Origin: Modestobacter italicus
Lineage (GTDB): Bacteria; Actinomycetota; Actinomycetes; Mycobacteriales; Geodermatophilaceae
Reading direction: 5' to 3'
Assembly: GCF_000306785.1 (NCBI RefSeq)
Contig: NC_017955.1
Location: 3,224,001-3,288,000, forward strand
Length of the DNA: 64,000 bases
Shown: positions 49,134 through 57,446 of the stretch, piece after piece
Position numbering within the stretch: the first letter of the stretch is position 1
How the letters are laid out: each line of letters begins with the position of its first letter
Notes under the pieces: model-generated
Told to the model about the DNA's origin: nothing
Seen by the model: the letters and a program-made list of their open reading frames with translations, nothing else
Databases searched by the model: none
Program-made: the position numbers and the translations under genes

Positions 49134-49619
49134 ATGGGTGACGCAGCCGTCGCCCGACCGGGCTGGTTGGCTGGGCCGGTGCCACGACTGGAGCCCGGGG
49201 ACGTCGCCTGCTGGGTGCTCAAGAGCCGGACGGCGCCGGCGGACATCGACCCCGGCTGGGCACCGGGCGCCGACTCCGCGCTCGACCGCTGCGTCCGCCG
49301 CTCGTACCGGCTGGCGCTGATGACGCCGGGCCGGCCCTGCCTGCTGTGGGTCAGCGGCGCGCACCAGCCGGGCGTGCACGCGCTGGGCGAGGTGACCGCC
49401 GCCGCGGCCGACGGTGCGGGCGGGCCGGTGGTCGGCGTCCGGCTGACCCGGCTCGCGGAACCGGTGGCCCGCGCCGAGCTGCTCGCCCACCCCGCGGCCC
49501 GGGACGCGGAGGTGCTGCGGATGCCGGCCGGCAGCAACCCCTCGTGGCTGTCGGCCGCGCAGTACGCCGCCGTCCTCGACCTGGTCGGCCCGCCCGGGAG
49601 CCGCGCGACGCGTCCGTGA
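49134..49619 (+). CDS. Hypothetical protein, possibly EVE/PUA-like
   Basis: A 161-residue soluble protein: GDVACWVLKSRTAPADIDPG, CVRRSYRLALMTPGRPCLLW, HQPGVHALGEVTAAA and NPSWLSAAQYAAVLDLV. The WVxK...W...G pattern resembles the EVE/PUA-like fold that reads modified bases, but the match is weak. ATG 49134. Divergent from the Mur-like ligase. Confidence 0.6.
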   Translation: MGDAAVARPGWLAGPVPRLEPGDVACWVLKSRTAPADIDPGWAPGADSALDRCVRRSYRLALMTPGRPCLLWVSGAHQPGVHALGEVTAAAADGAGGPVVGVRLTRLAEPVARAELLAHPAARDAEVLRMPAGSNPSWLSAAQYAAVLDLVGPPGSRATRP

Positions 49620-49668
49620 GGCGGACACCCCGCCGCCTGCACAGCCGCGGCTGGGACGATGGCTCCCC

Positions 49669-50472
49669 GTGACAGACAGCCGGTACCGGTGGGGCGGCCT
49701 CGCCTGGGTCCTGACCCTGCAGTTCTTCGTCGTCGAGGCGATCGCGGCCGCGCGGTACGGCGGCTACTCGTACTCGGCGGACGTGATCAGCGACCTCGGG
49801 ACGGCGGACTCCGCGGCACGCCTGCTGATGAACGGCTCGTTCGTGGTGCAGGGCCTGCTGATCGCCGTCGGCGTCCTGCTGCTGGGGCCCGGGCTCGCCG
49901 GCAACGGCGGACGGCTGGCCCGGGTGCTGCTCGTGCTCGCCGGCCTCGGCGTGCTGCTCGTGGGGCTGTTCCCCTCCGACGGCGTGACCGCGGTGCACCA
50001 GGTCGCCGCCGGCGTGCACCTGGTGGCGGGGTCGATCGGGCTGATCGCGGTGGCCTACGCGGTGCGGCCGCGGTCGGAGGGCATCGGCACCACTCTCGCC
50101 GTCCTGGGCCTCGTCGGGGTCATCGCCACCATCTTCTTCGGCTCGGCGGTGTTCCTCGGGCTGGGTGAGGGCGGCATGGAGCGGATCGCCGCCTACGTCA
50201 TCCCGATCGGGCTGGCGGTGGCCGGGGCCGCCCTGTGGCGGCAGAAGGACGACTGGCTCGCGCTGACCAACCCCGACGGCAGCCCCAGCCGCCGGCAGCT
50301 GCGGGAGGACGCCCGGCTCGAGCGCGCCCAGCGGGCGGCCGAGCGGGACGCCGCGCTGGAGGCGGCCGCGCGCCGCGCCGCCGAGCGACCCGCGGCACCG
50401 GCCCGCCCCACCCCCACCGAGGACGACGACGACTTCGACCCCGACGACCCCTGGGCGCCCCGCCGCCGCTGA
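49669..50472 (+). CDS. DUF998 membrane protein with coiled-coil acidic tail
   Basis: A 267-residue protein. The first 190 residues form six membrane segments of the DUF998 family (GYSYSADVISDLGTADSAAR; FPSDGVTAVHQVAAGVHLVA). A charged Ala/Arg/Glu coiled-coil-like stretch follows (RQLREDARLERAQRAAERDA), then an acidic tail (TEDDDDFDPDDPWAPRRR). The tail is an addition to the normal family. GTG 49669. Function unknown. Confidence 0.85.
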   Translation: MTDSRYRWGGLAWVLTLQFFVVEAIAAARYGGYSYSADVISDLGTADSAARLLMNGSFVVQGLLIAVGVLLLGPGLAGNGGRLARVLLVLAGLGVLLVGLFPSDGVTAVHQVAAGVHLVAGSIGLIAVAYAVRPRSEGIGTTLAVLGLVGVIATIFFGSAVFLGLGEGGMERIAAYVIPIGLAVAGAALWRQKDDWLALTNPDGSPSRRQLREDARLERAQRAAERDAALEAAARRAAERPAAPARPTPTEDDDDFDPDDPWAPRRR

Positions 50473-50488
50473 CGGGGCCCCGCCGGCG

Positions 50489-50752
50489 TCAGCGCTGCAG
50501 CTCGGCGAGCAGTCCGCGGATGCGGCCCTCGATCTCGTCGCGGATGGGGCGCACGGAGTCCACGCCCTTGCCGGCCGGGTCCGCCAGCTCCCAGTCGAGG
50601 TAGCGCTTGCCCGGGAAGACCGGGCAGGCGTCACCGCAGCCCATGGTGATCACGACGTCGGAGACCTGGACGGCGTCGGTGGTGAGCACCTTCGGCCGCT
50701 GGTCGGAGATGTCGATGCCGACCTCGGCCATCGCGGCGACCGCGGTGTGTGG
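50489..50752 (-). pseudogene. arsC: arsC (low-molecular-weight-phosphatase-type arsenate reductase), 5'-truncated
   Basis: The minus strand encodes about 85 residues that match the C-terminal two thirds of thioredoxin-dependent arsenate reductase: AVAAMAEVGIDISDQRPKVL, TMGCGDACPVFPGKRYLDWE and DSVRPIRDEIEGRIRGLLAE. The first 45-50 residues, which hold the catalytic C-x5-R loop (HNAGRSQ-type), are absent. Homology stops at about 50750, where unrelated sequence begins. No other frame nearby supplies the missing part. An ATG at 50731 could still produce an inactive fragment. Confidence 0.82.
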
Positions 50753-50818
50753 GCCTGCTACGCGCTCGTGCCCGGTGCGCTCGACGCGGTGGCCGGCGTG
50801 CTGACCGCCGGCGGCTGA
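50747..50818 (+). pseudogene. 3' remnant of an unidentified plus-strand gene
   Basis: Starting exactly where arsC breaks off, the plus strand reads VWACYALVPGALDAVAGVLT, then AGG and TGA at 50816-50818, with G/C-ending codons. Upstream in this frame is only antisense arsC. It looks like the C-terminus of a protein whose 5' end was lost with the arsC 5' end. Too short to identify, and it overlaps the amidohydrolase C-terminus. Confidence 0.35.
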
Positions 50819-52032
50819 CACAGCACCACCCCGCCGCGCACGACCACCCGCGGTGCGGCGTGGTGCGCCAGCAGGTCGACGGTGCGGGCCGCGTCGTGCA
50901 CGAGCAGGTCGGCGGGGCCGCCGACGCGCAGCCCGTACCCGGTCAGCCCGAGCACCCGGGCGGCCGACGTCGTCACCAGGTCGACGAGCACCTCCTGCTG
51001 CGGCGCCGTGCGCATGTCCAGCAGGTGCGCGGCGAGGAAGGCGACCTCGAGCAGGTTGTGCCGGCCGAAGGGGTAGTAGGCGTCCTCGATGTCGTCCTGG
51101 CCCAGCGCCACGTCGACGCCCAGCGCGACCGCGCGCTCCACCGGCAGCGCCACCGAGCCGGTGTGCGGGTCGCTGACCAGCCCCAGGCCGACCTCGCGGG
51201 CCAGCTCGAGGACGGCGGTCTGCCGCTGCGCGTCGTAGTGACCCAGCGCCCGGGCGTGGCAGGCCACGCCGCGGCCCTGCAGACCGTGCCGCCGCAGGGC
51301 CTCGGCCAGCATCCGGGTCGTGTCGCAGGACGGGTCGGGGGCGTCGTCGGTGAGCATCGCGACCCGGCGGCCCAGCCGGGCGGCGAGCGCGCAGGCCCAC
51401 TCGACGTGCGCCTCCTGGTCGGCCGTCGTCTCCTCGAGCCACGGGATCCCGCCCACGACGTCCGCGCCGAGGGCCAGCGCCTCCTCCACCAGGTCGCCGG
51501 CACCCGGGTCGCGGAGCAGGCCGTCCTGCGGGAAGGCGACGACCGCGACGTCCACCCGGCCGCGGAACTCCTCGCGGGCGGCCAGCACCGCCTGCACGCC
51601 CACCAGCCCGGCGGCGGTGTCGACGTCGGCGAACGCCTGGACGTGCAGGACGCCGTGCCGTTCGCCGTCGGCGAGCGCCTGCCGGACGGCGGGGAGCAGC
51701 CGCTCGACGCTGTACTGCTCCTTCACCGCCCGGGCCAGGTCGATGCCGCGGGCGGAGTCGGCCATCCCGTCGCCGGTGTAGGCCTGCAGCGCCGCGTCAC
51801 CGACCCAGGGCAGCGTGCGGACCTTGTCCAGGTGCAGGTGGGCGTCGACGAACGGCTCGGTGACCAGCCCGCCGGCGGCGTCGACCACCGGGACCCCGGC
51901 CGGCCGGGGCAGCTCCCCGGCCGGGACGACGGCGGTCACCACCCCGTCGGCGCAGGCCATGTCGACGACGGAACCGTCCCGCAGCCGCGCGGCGGTCACG
52001 ACCAGGGACCCGGGGCTCTCAGAGGTGGTCAC
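50758..52032 (-). CDS. Cytosine-deaminase-like amidohydrolase
   Basis: A 424-residue amidohydrolase of the CodA branch: metal motif DAHLHLDK (H-x-H), GVACHARALGHYD (His), GQDDIEDAYYPFGRHNLLEV (Asp) and the C-terminal ADLLVHDAA. The segment equivalent to CodA HCDEIDDEQ reads MLTDDAPDPS, so the catalytic Glu is Asp here and the preceding His is absent; the substrate may differ from cytosine. About 20 C-terminal residues (PPAVSTPATASSAPGTSA) run into the scar beside arsC. The EamA exporter gene lies 39 bases upstream on the same strand, and a uracil-type permease and PucR follow further right. Confidence 0.86.
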   Translation of the reverse strand: MTTSESPGSLVVTAARLRDGSVVDMACADGVVTAVVPAGELPRPAGVPVVDAAGGLVTEPFVDAHLHLDKVRTLPWVGDAALQAYTGDGMADSARGIDLARAVKEQYSVERLLPAVRQALADGERHGVLHVQAFADVDTAAGLVGVQAVLAAREEFRGRVDVAVVAFPQDGLLRDPGAGDLVEEALALGADVVGGIPWLEETTADQEAHVEWACALAARLGRRVAMLTDDAPDPSCDTTRMLAEALRRHGLQGRGVACHARALGHYDAQRQTAVLELAREVGLGLVSDPHTGSVALPVERAVALGVDVALGQDDIEDAYYPFGRHNLLEVAFLAAHLLDMRTAPQQEVLVDLVTTSAARVLGLTGYGLRVGGPADLLVHDAARTVDLLAHHAAPRVVVRGGVVLCQPPAVSTPATASSAPGTSA

Positions 52033-52071
52033 CCGGCAGTCGTAGCAGCCGCAGATGTCGTGCCGGTGACC

Positions 52072-52989
52072 TCAGACCGTGGAGCCGGCCTCCTGCGGCA
52101 CGGCGACCGGCGGCCGCACCCGCCCCCGCCGACGGGAGATCGCGACACCGGCCAGGCAGACCGCCCCGCCGACCGCGGCCAGCGCCGGCGGGACCTCGTC
52201 GAGCAGCCACCAGCCAAGGAGCACGACGATCGGCGGCACCAGGTAGGTGGTGGCACCCAGCCGGCCGGCGTCCATCCGGGACAGCGCGTACGCCCAGGTG
52301 CTGAAGGCCAGGGCCGTGGGGACGGCGCCGAGGTAGACCATGCCCGCGATCGAGGACCCGGGCGCCGACCCCAGGTCGGCGACGAGGGCGCCGGCCCACG
52401 GCAGGCAGCAGACCGTGCCCATCGCGCACGCGGTGAACGTCACCTGCAGCGGCGGCAGCCGGCGCAGCAGCGGTTTCTGCGCCACCACCCCGGCGGCGTA
52501 GGTGACCGCCGCGACCACGCAGAGCACGACGCCGACCAGGTCGGCCCCGGCGTCCCGGGTGGCGAACCCGATGAGCAGGACCCCGCAGAACGCGACGCCC
52601 AGCCCGACGACCAGCCAGCGCGGGAAGCCCTCGCCGAGCAGCAGCCCGGCGAAGACGGCGATGAGCACCGGCCCGATGTTCACCAGCATCGCGGTGGTGC
52701 CGGCGTCCAGGTGCTGCTCGGCGGCGTTGAGCGCCAGGTTGTAGATGCCGAACCAGCCGACCCCGCAGACGACCAGCAGCCGCCACTCCGCGGCGGTGGG
52801 CCGGGTCCAGCCGCGCGGGGCGAGCAGCGCGCCGAGCACCACTGTGCCGACGGCGAGCCTGCCCAGCGCCAGCGCGCCGGGCGAGAGGTCCTCCCCCACC
52901 GCCCGGATGCCGATGAACGCCGACGCCCAGGCCAGCACGGTGACCGCGACGGCGAGCAGGGTCAGCGGGGCGCGGGTCGCGGTGGGCAC
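52072..52989 (-). CDS. EamA/DMT family transporter
   Basis: A 305-residue ten-helix transporter with two EamA repeats: VLAWASAFIGIRAVGEDLSP and NAAEQHLDAGTTAMLVNIGP in the first half; LAFSTWAYALSRMDAGRLGA and TYLVPPIVVLLGWWLLDEVP in the second. Related proteins export amino acids, nucleosides or drugs. GTG 52989 lacks a ribosome binding site, suggesting a leaderless mRNA. It is probably co-transcribed with the amidohydrolase. Confidence 0.9.
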   Translation of the reverse strand: MPTATRAPLTLLAVAVTVLAWASAFIGIRAVGEDLSPGALALGRLAVGTVVLGALLAPRGWTRPTAAEWRLLVVCGVGWFGIYNLALNAAEQHLDAGTTAMLVNIGPVLIAVFAGLLLGEGFPRWLVVGLGVAFCGVLLIGFATRDAGADLVGVVLCVVAAVTYAAGVVAQKPLLRRLPPLQVTFTACAMGTVCCLPWAGALVADLGSAPGSSIAGMVYLGAVPTALAFSTWAYALSRMDAGRLGATTYLVPPIVVLLGWWLLDEVPPALAAVGGAVCLAGVAISRRRGRVRPPVAVPQEAGSTV

Positions 52990-53128
52990 AGGGAGGACCC
53001 TAGGGATCCCCTCCGACAGGGTCCGGCGGTTTCCGGTCGCGGCACTGCGGCTGGCCGTCCTGCCCCGCACATCGGCCGGATCGTTGCGGTCGTCCCGTCG
53101 GGTCGGTGGGATGGGGCACCATGCCGGC

Positions 53129-53527
53129 ATGCCGACGGAGTCCCGCCACCTGACCGTGTCCATCGAGCGACCGGCGGACCGCGTGTACGCCTACGTCCGG
53201 GACCCGGCCCACCTGCCCGAGTGGGCGGCCGGGCTGGCCGCGGGCATCCGGCGGGAGCGGGGCGAGTGGGTGGCCGACTCCCCGATGGGACGGGTCCTGG
53301 TGCGGTTCGTACCGGTCAACGAGTACGGCGTCCTGGACCACGACGTCGTCCTGCCCGACGGGACCACGACCACCAACCCGGTCCGGGTGCTCGCCGACGG
53401 CGCGGACAGCGAGGTGGTCTTCACCCTGCGCCGCCAGCCCGGCACGACCGACGAGGCGTTCGCCGCCGACGCCGAGGCGATCACCGCCGACCTCGCCACC
53501 CTCAAGCGGGTGCTCGAGGCGGACTGA
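53129..53527 (+). CDS. SRPBCC family protein (polyketide-cyclase-like)
   Basis: A 132-residue START-like protein: HLTVSIERPADRVYAYVRDP, HLPEWAAGLAAGIRRERGEW and LDHDVVLPDGTTTTNPVRVL. Three in-frame ATGs lie at 53111, 53120-region and 53129; I used the last, closest to the domain. Small ligand-binding or stress-related role likely; no functional partner is obvious. Confidence 0.78.
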   Translation: MPTESRHLTVSIERPADRVYAYVRDPAHLPEWAAGLAAGIRRERGEWVADSPMGRVLVRFVPVNEYGVLDHDVVLPDGTTTTNPVRVLADGADSEVVFTLRRQPGTTDEAFAADAEAITADLATLKRVLEAD

Positions 53528-53604
53528 CCGCTCCCGCCTGCGCCCCCGGACGCAGACCTGCCCGGCCCCCGGGGACGGGGAGCCGGGCCGGCCGGAGCCT
53601 GTGA

Positions 53605-55077
53605 CTAGTGCGAGCGGTCGTTCCGGTCGTAGCGCGAGCGGTCGTTCTCGTCGACGTCGGAAGGGTCCGCCCCGCCGGCGTCGACCGTGTGCCGGCCGGT
53701 GGAACCCAGGGCGGGCCCGGTGCCACCCTCGAAGCCGCGCTCCTCGTGCAGGGCGGCCTTCATCTCCGCGGGCGCCAGCGCCCGGGCCAGGTGCCAGCCC
53801 ACCACTGCGACGATCGTGCCGAGCGAGATGCCGCCGAGGGAGAAGTTGTCGGTGAACTGCAGGTTGACGTTGCCGATCCCGATGATGATCCCGGCGGCCA
53901 GCGGCACCAGGTTGATCGGGTTGGCGAAGTCGACCCGGTTCTCCTTCCAGATCTTGGCGCCCAGCAGGCCGATCATCCCGTACAGGACGACGGTGATCCC
54001 GCCGAGCACGCCGCCGGGGGTCGCGTTGACGATCGCGCCGAACTTGGGCACCAGGCCGAGCAGGATGGCCACGATCGCGGCCACGTAGTAAGCCGCCGTC
54101 GAGTAGACGCGGGTGGCGGCCATGACGCCGATGTTCTCCGCGTAGGTAGTCGTCGGCGAGCCACCGACCGAGGTGGCGACGACGGTGCCGATGCCGTCGG
54201 CGAACACCGCGCGGCCGAGGACCGGGTCCAGGTTCCGCTTGGTCATCTCACCGACCGCCTTGACGTGGCCGGCGTTCTCGGCGACCAGGGCGATGACGGC
54301 GGGCAGCACCAGCAGCGAGAAGTTGAGGCCGAAGGACGGCGCGGTGAGGTCCGGGAACCCGAACCAGTCGGCCTGGCCGACACCGTCGAGGTTCACGCGG
54401 TCGTGCAGCGTCGGCTCGGTCGCGCCGCCCAGGACGGAGTTGATCGGGCCGGCGGTGGCGTCGAGCAGCAGCGAGAGCAGGTAGCCAAAGACCAGGCCGA
54501 GCAGGATCGAGATGCGGGCCCAGAAGCCGCGCAGCGCCAGCGACACGACGATGACGAAGGCCATCGTCGCCAGCGCGACCCACTGGTCCTGCGGCCAGTA
54601 CGTGGCGGCGGCGACCGGTGCCAGGTTGAAGCCGATCAGCAGCACCACGGCGCCGGTGACGGCCGGCGGCAGCACCCGGTTGACCACGGCCGGACCGGCG
54701 GCCTGGATCAGCAGGCCGACCAACGCCAGCACGATGCCGGAGACCAGGATCGCGCCGACGACGTCGCCGCTGTCACCGCCCTGCGCCCGCACCGCGGCCA
54801 CGCCACCGACGAACGAGGCGCTGGTGCCCAGGTAGGAGGGCACCTTCCCCTGCACGATGAGCAGGAAGATGATCGTCGCGATGCCGCTCATCAGGATCGC
54901 GAGGTTCGCGTCCAGCCCCATGATGAGCGGGAAGACGAACGTCGCCCCGAACATCGCGACGACGTGCTGCGCCCCGATCCCGACCGTCAACGGCCACGAG
55001 AGCCGTTCGTCGGGGGCCACCGCCTCACCCAGCGGCGGGGTCTTGCCGTCCCCGTAGAGCTTCCAGCCGAACGCCAT
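53605..55077 (-). CDS. Uracil/xanthine permease (NCS2 family)
   Basis: A 490-residue, 14-helix nucleobase transporter: VGIGAQHVVAMFGATFVFPL, YLGTSASFVGGVAAV, VALVAENAGHVKAVGEMTKR (the family's conserved Glu), SVGGSPTTTYAENIGVMAAT and the second-half GGVLGGITVVLYG. This is closest to UraA/PyrP uracil permeases. The polar tail ends SRYDRNDRSH. The 145 bases upstream hold an imperfect palindrome that could be a PucR site. It supplies substrate for the nucleobase catabolism that the neighbouring genes suggest. Confidence 0.93.
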   Translation of the reverse strand: MAFGWKLYGDGKTPPLGEAVAPDERLSWPLTVGIGAQHVVAMFGATFVFPLIMGLDANLAILMSGIATIIFLLIVQGKVPSYLGTSASFVGGVAAVRAQGGDSGDVVGAILVSGIVLALVGLLIQAAGPAVVNRVLPPAVTGAVVLLIGFNLAPVAAATYWPQDQWVALATMAFVIVVSLALRGFWARISILLGLVFGYLLSLLLDATAGPINSVLGGATEPTLHDRVNLDGVGQADWFGFPDLTAPSFGLNFSLLVLPAVIALVAENAGHVKAVGEMTKRNLDPVLGRAVFADGIGTVVATSVGGSPTTTYAENIGVMAATRVYSTAAYYVAAIVAILLGLVPKFGAIVNATPGGVLGGITVVLYGMIGLLGAKIWKENRVDFANPINLVPLAAGIIIGIGNVNLQFTDNFSLGGISLGTIVAVVGWHLARALAPAEMKAALHEERGFEGGTGPALGSTGRHTVDAGGADPSDVDENDRSRYDRNDRSH

Positions 55078-55151
55078 CAGGTCCTCCTCGAGCGGCCGCT
55101 GAGCCGAAGTAGCTCAGCGCTGAGGAATCGCACAGTGGCAGACCGGACGCG

Positions 55152-55171
55152 CCGACACCAGAGGTTGTCGG
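55152..55171. promoter_or_regulatory. Imperfect palindrome upstream of the permease gene
   Basis: CCGACACC-AGAG-GTTGTCGG has one mismatch per 8-base arm. It sits 75-94 bases upstream of the permease start, in the gap behind pucR, in position to control the permease promoter. Confidence 0.45.
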
Positions 55172-55222
55172 ACACGTTCCCGTCACGGCAACGAGCGGTA
55201 ACCGTGCCGGAACGCGCCCGAC

Positions 55223-57049
55223 TCAGACGAGCGACTCCAGGCCGTCGTCCAGGACCAGGGCCGCGATGCTCTCCACCGGCGGCCGGTGCGGCTGGTCCAG
55301 CCCGCGCATCCGCGCGGCGTGCAGGGCCAGCAGCAGGTTCAGCCGCAGCGTCGGGTCGGTGGTGAAGGGCCCGAGCAGCCGCTCGAGCTTGCCGATCCGG
55401 TACCGCATCGTGTTGTAGTGGAAGTGCAGCCGGCGCGCGGACTCGGCAACGTTGAGGTTGGTCTCCAGCAGCACCCGCAGCGTGTCGCGCAGGTCGGTGG
55501 AGTCCGGGTCGCCGGAGTCGGCCAGCGGCCCGAGCACCTCGTCGACGTAGGACCGCAGCTCGTTGCTGTCCGGGATCAGCGACAGCAGCCGGAACACCCC
55601 GAGCTGGTCGAAGTGGGTGACTGCGTGCCCGCCGTGGATCTCCTGGCCCACGACCAGCGCGCGCTGCGCCTGCTGGTAGGCCTCGGCCAGTGCCGACAGC
55701 GACTCCGCCGGGCGCCCGATGCCGGTGCCCAGCAGCCGGCCGACCCGGCGCAGCCGCGCGTTGACCCGGGCGGTGACCGCGGCGACCAGGGCGGAGAGCT
55801 CCTCGGGGGTGCGCCCGTCCAGCGGCAGCACGGTGACGATCTCGGTGGCCAGCCCCGCGACCGCGGCACCGGCCACCTCGGCGTCCACCGCGGCCCGCCA
55901 GCCGTCGGCGAGGCGGTCCAGCACGTCCAGCGCCCGGGTCGGGTCGGCGCTGGCGTCGGCGACGGTCTCGGTGCCGCTGACCAGGACGACGACCGGCCCG
56001 TCGAGCCGCCAGCCGAAGGAGCGCGTGTAGGCCAGCGTCCGCTCGGTGTGGCCGACGACGCCGCCGACCAGTCGGCGCACCAGGTCGCCCTGGAAGCGCA
56101 GCTCCACGGAGTGCACGGCCTGGGAGCGGATCTCCGACAGCGCCGCGATGACGGCGGCCTGCTCGAGGACGGCACCGGCGCCGAGCAGCATCGGGCCGTG
56201 CCGGTTGACCGCGACCAGCCAGCCGTGCCGCTGCTCGCCGGCCATGATCGGCGCGACGGCGTACTCGCCCGTCCCGCCGGGCAGCTCGTGGTGGCCGGGG
56301 ACGAGCAGGATCCCGTCGGCGGGTGACAGGTCGGCGTCGGCGAGCACGTCGGCCGGGGTGACCACGCTCTGGTCGGCCCGGTTCCCCGACAGCCGCCGGG
56401 AGGGCGTCAGGTCGGCGAACGCGTCGTCCGCCGCTGCGTCCAGCAGCCACAGCCAGTCACGGATCTCCGCGACCTCCTCCTGCGGACCCGCGCTGAAGGC
56501 GACCTCGCGGTCGGGGCCCAGCCCCAGCACCGCGGCGCCGGCGAGGATGGTCGACGCCTGGGCGGTCACCTCGGCCAGCCCACCGCCGGACAGCGCGACG
56601 TCGATGAACTGGTTGTGCATCCGGTTGGCGAGCGAGAGCGCCTGGGTCTGCTTGTCGATGATCGCGCCGAGCACCTCGGCGACGACCTCGTCCAGCCGGG
56701 TGCTGCTGGGCAGCGCGAGCACCGGGAAGCCGCGGCGGTCGGCCTCGGCGAGGACCTCCGCCGGCATCTCCCCCGCGACGCTGCCCGCCGCGACCTCCGA
56801 GCGGTAGGCGAGCGCGCCGCTGCCGCCGCGGTGCAGCTGCTCGATGAGCCCCCGGCTCTGCGCCGGGTCCGCCTGCGGCAACCGGCCGCCGAGCACGACC
56901 AGCACATCCGGACCGGCGCCGGCGAGCGGCTCCGCGGGGTCGTCGACGGCGACGTGCCGGACGATCCGCCGGGTGCCGGTGGCCCCGCCGACGACGACCG
57001 TGCCCTCGAGCCCGGGCAGCTGCAGCAACTGGTCGACGGTGAGCCCCAT
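55223..57049 (-). CDS. pucR: PucR family transcriptional regulator
   Basis: A 608-residue regulator of purine or ureide catabolism type. The N-terminal PucR domain (TVDQLLQLPGLEGTVVVGG ... SSTRLDEVVAEVLGAI) is followed by a central GGDEF-like region. The C-terminal helix-turn-helix reads LRDTLRVLLETNLNVAESAR, then RLHFHYNTMRYRIGKLERLL. I chose ATG 57049, with AGGAC upstream, because the family domain starts there; the possible extension to GTG 57184 has A/T-rich third positions, unlike coding sequence. It lies between the permease and the divergent DUF2877 gene and likely controls both. Confidence 0.92.
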   Translation of the reverse strand: MGLTVDQLLQLPGLEGTVVVGGATGTRRIVRHVAVDDPAEPLAGAGPDVLVVLGGRLPQADPAQSRGLIEQLHRGGSGALAYRSEVAAGSVAGEMPAEVLAEADRRGFPVLALPSSTRLDEVVAEVLGAIIDKQTQALSLANRMHNQFIDVALSGGGLAEVTAQASTILAGAAVLGLGPDREVAFSAGPQEEVAEIRDWLWLLDAAADDAFADLTPSRRLSGNRADQSVVTPADVLADADLSPADGILLVPGHHELPGGTGEYAVAPIMAGEQRHGWLVAVNRHGPMLLGAGAVLEQAAVIAALSEIRSQAVHSVELRFQGDLVRRLVGGVVGHTERTLAYTRSFGWRLDGPVVVLVSGTETVADASADPTRALDVLDRLADGWRAAVDAEVAGAAVAGLATEIVTVLPLDGRTPEELSALVAAVTARVNARLRRVGRLLGTGIGRPAESLSALAEAYQQAQRALVVGQEIHGGHAVTHFDQLGVFRLLSLIPDSNELRSYVDEVLGPLADSGDPDSTDLRDTLRVLLETNLNVAESARRLHFHYNTMRYRIGKLERLLGPFTTDPTLRLNLLLALHAARMRGLDQPHRPPVESIAALVLDDGLESLV

Positions 57050-57446
57050 GCTGTCCTGCAGGGTGCTCCGGTCGGCCGGGGCGACCTGGGACAGGACCGG
57101 TTCGGCAGACGCCGGCCCGGTACTGAAAGTAGCCGCCCGATCGCTGTGAGCGGCGTAGATCACGGATGCCTCACGTTCAGTCACTGTACGTACCCCCAAA
57201 ACGCCGCGCACGAGACATCTGCGCGAGATTCTGTCAGACGTCTCTGGACGGCAATAGCCGAGCTTGGCGAGAATCGCCATACAGGTACCGGGGACGCGCC
57301 ACCTAGGTTCATCTCCCGGGACCTGTGCCGGCTCGGATGGTAGGCCGCCTGTGATCCTGCGGGTCCGTCGACCTCCGACCGGACGGACGAACCGGGACGG
57401 GGCCGGCCCACCAGCGGGCTCCGTCAGCCGCACGGGTGGAGGGCAC
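57050..57446. promoter_or_regulatory. 397-base divergent control region between pucR and the DUF2877 gene
   Basis: This is the longest gene-free stretch of the window. Its composition is less GC-rich than that of the genes. It holds two self-complementary octamers, GTACGTAC (57186-57193) and AGACGTCT (about 57236-57243), but no consensus -35/-10 pair I would defend. Nothing resembling an RNA gene is visible. PucR or a global nitrogen regulator would be expected to bind here. Confidence 0.45.

Noticed and set aside
57050-57184. N-terminal extension of PucR to GTG 57184
   Set aside because: The added codons have A/T-rich third positions (ACT, GAA, CGT, GAT) and the PucR domain begins at ATG 57049.
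57050-57446. Small RNA or extra gene in the pucR/DUF2877 gap
   Set aside because: No open frame with coding bias, no strong terminator hairpin and no tRNA-like fold seen; kept only as a control region.
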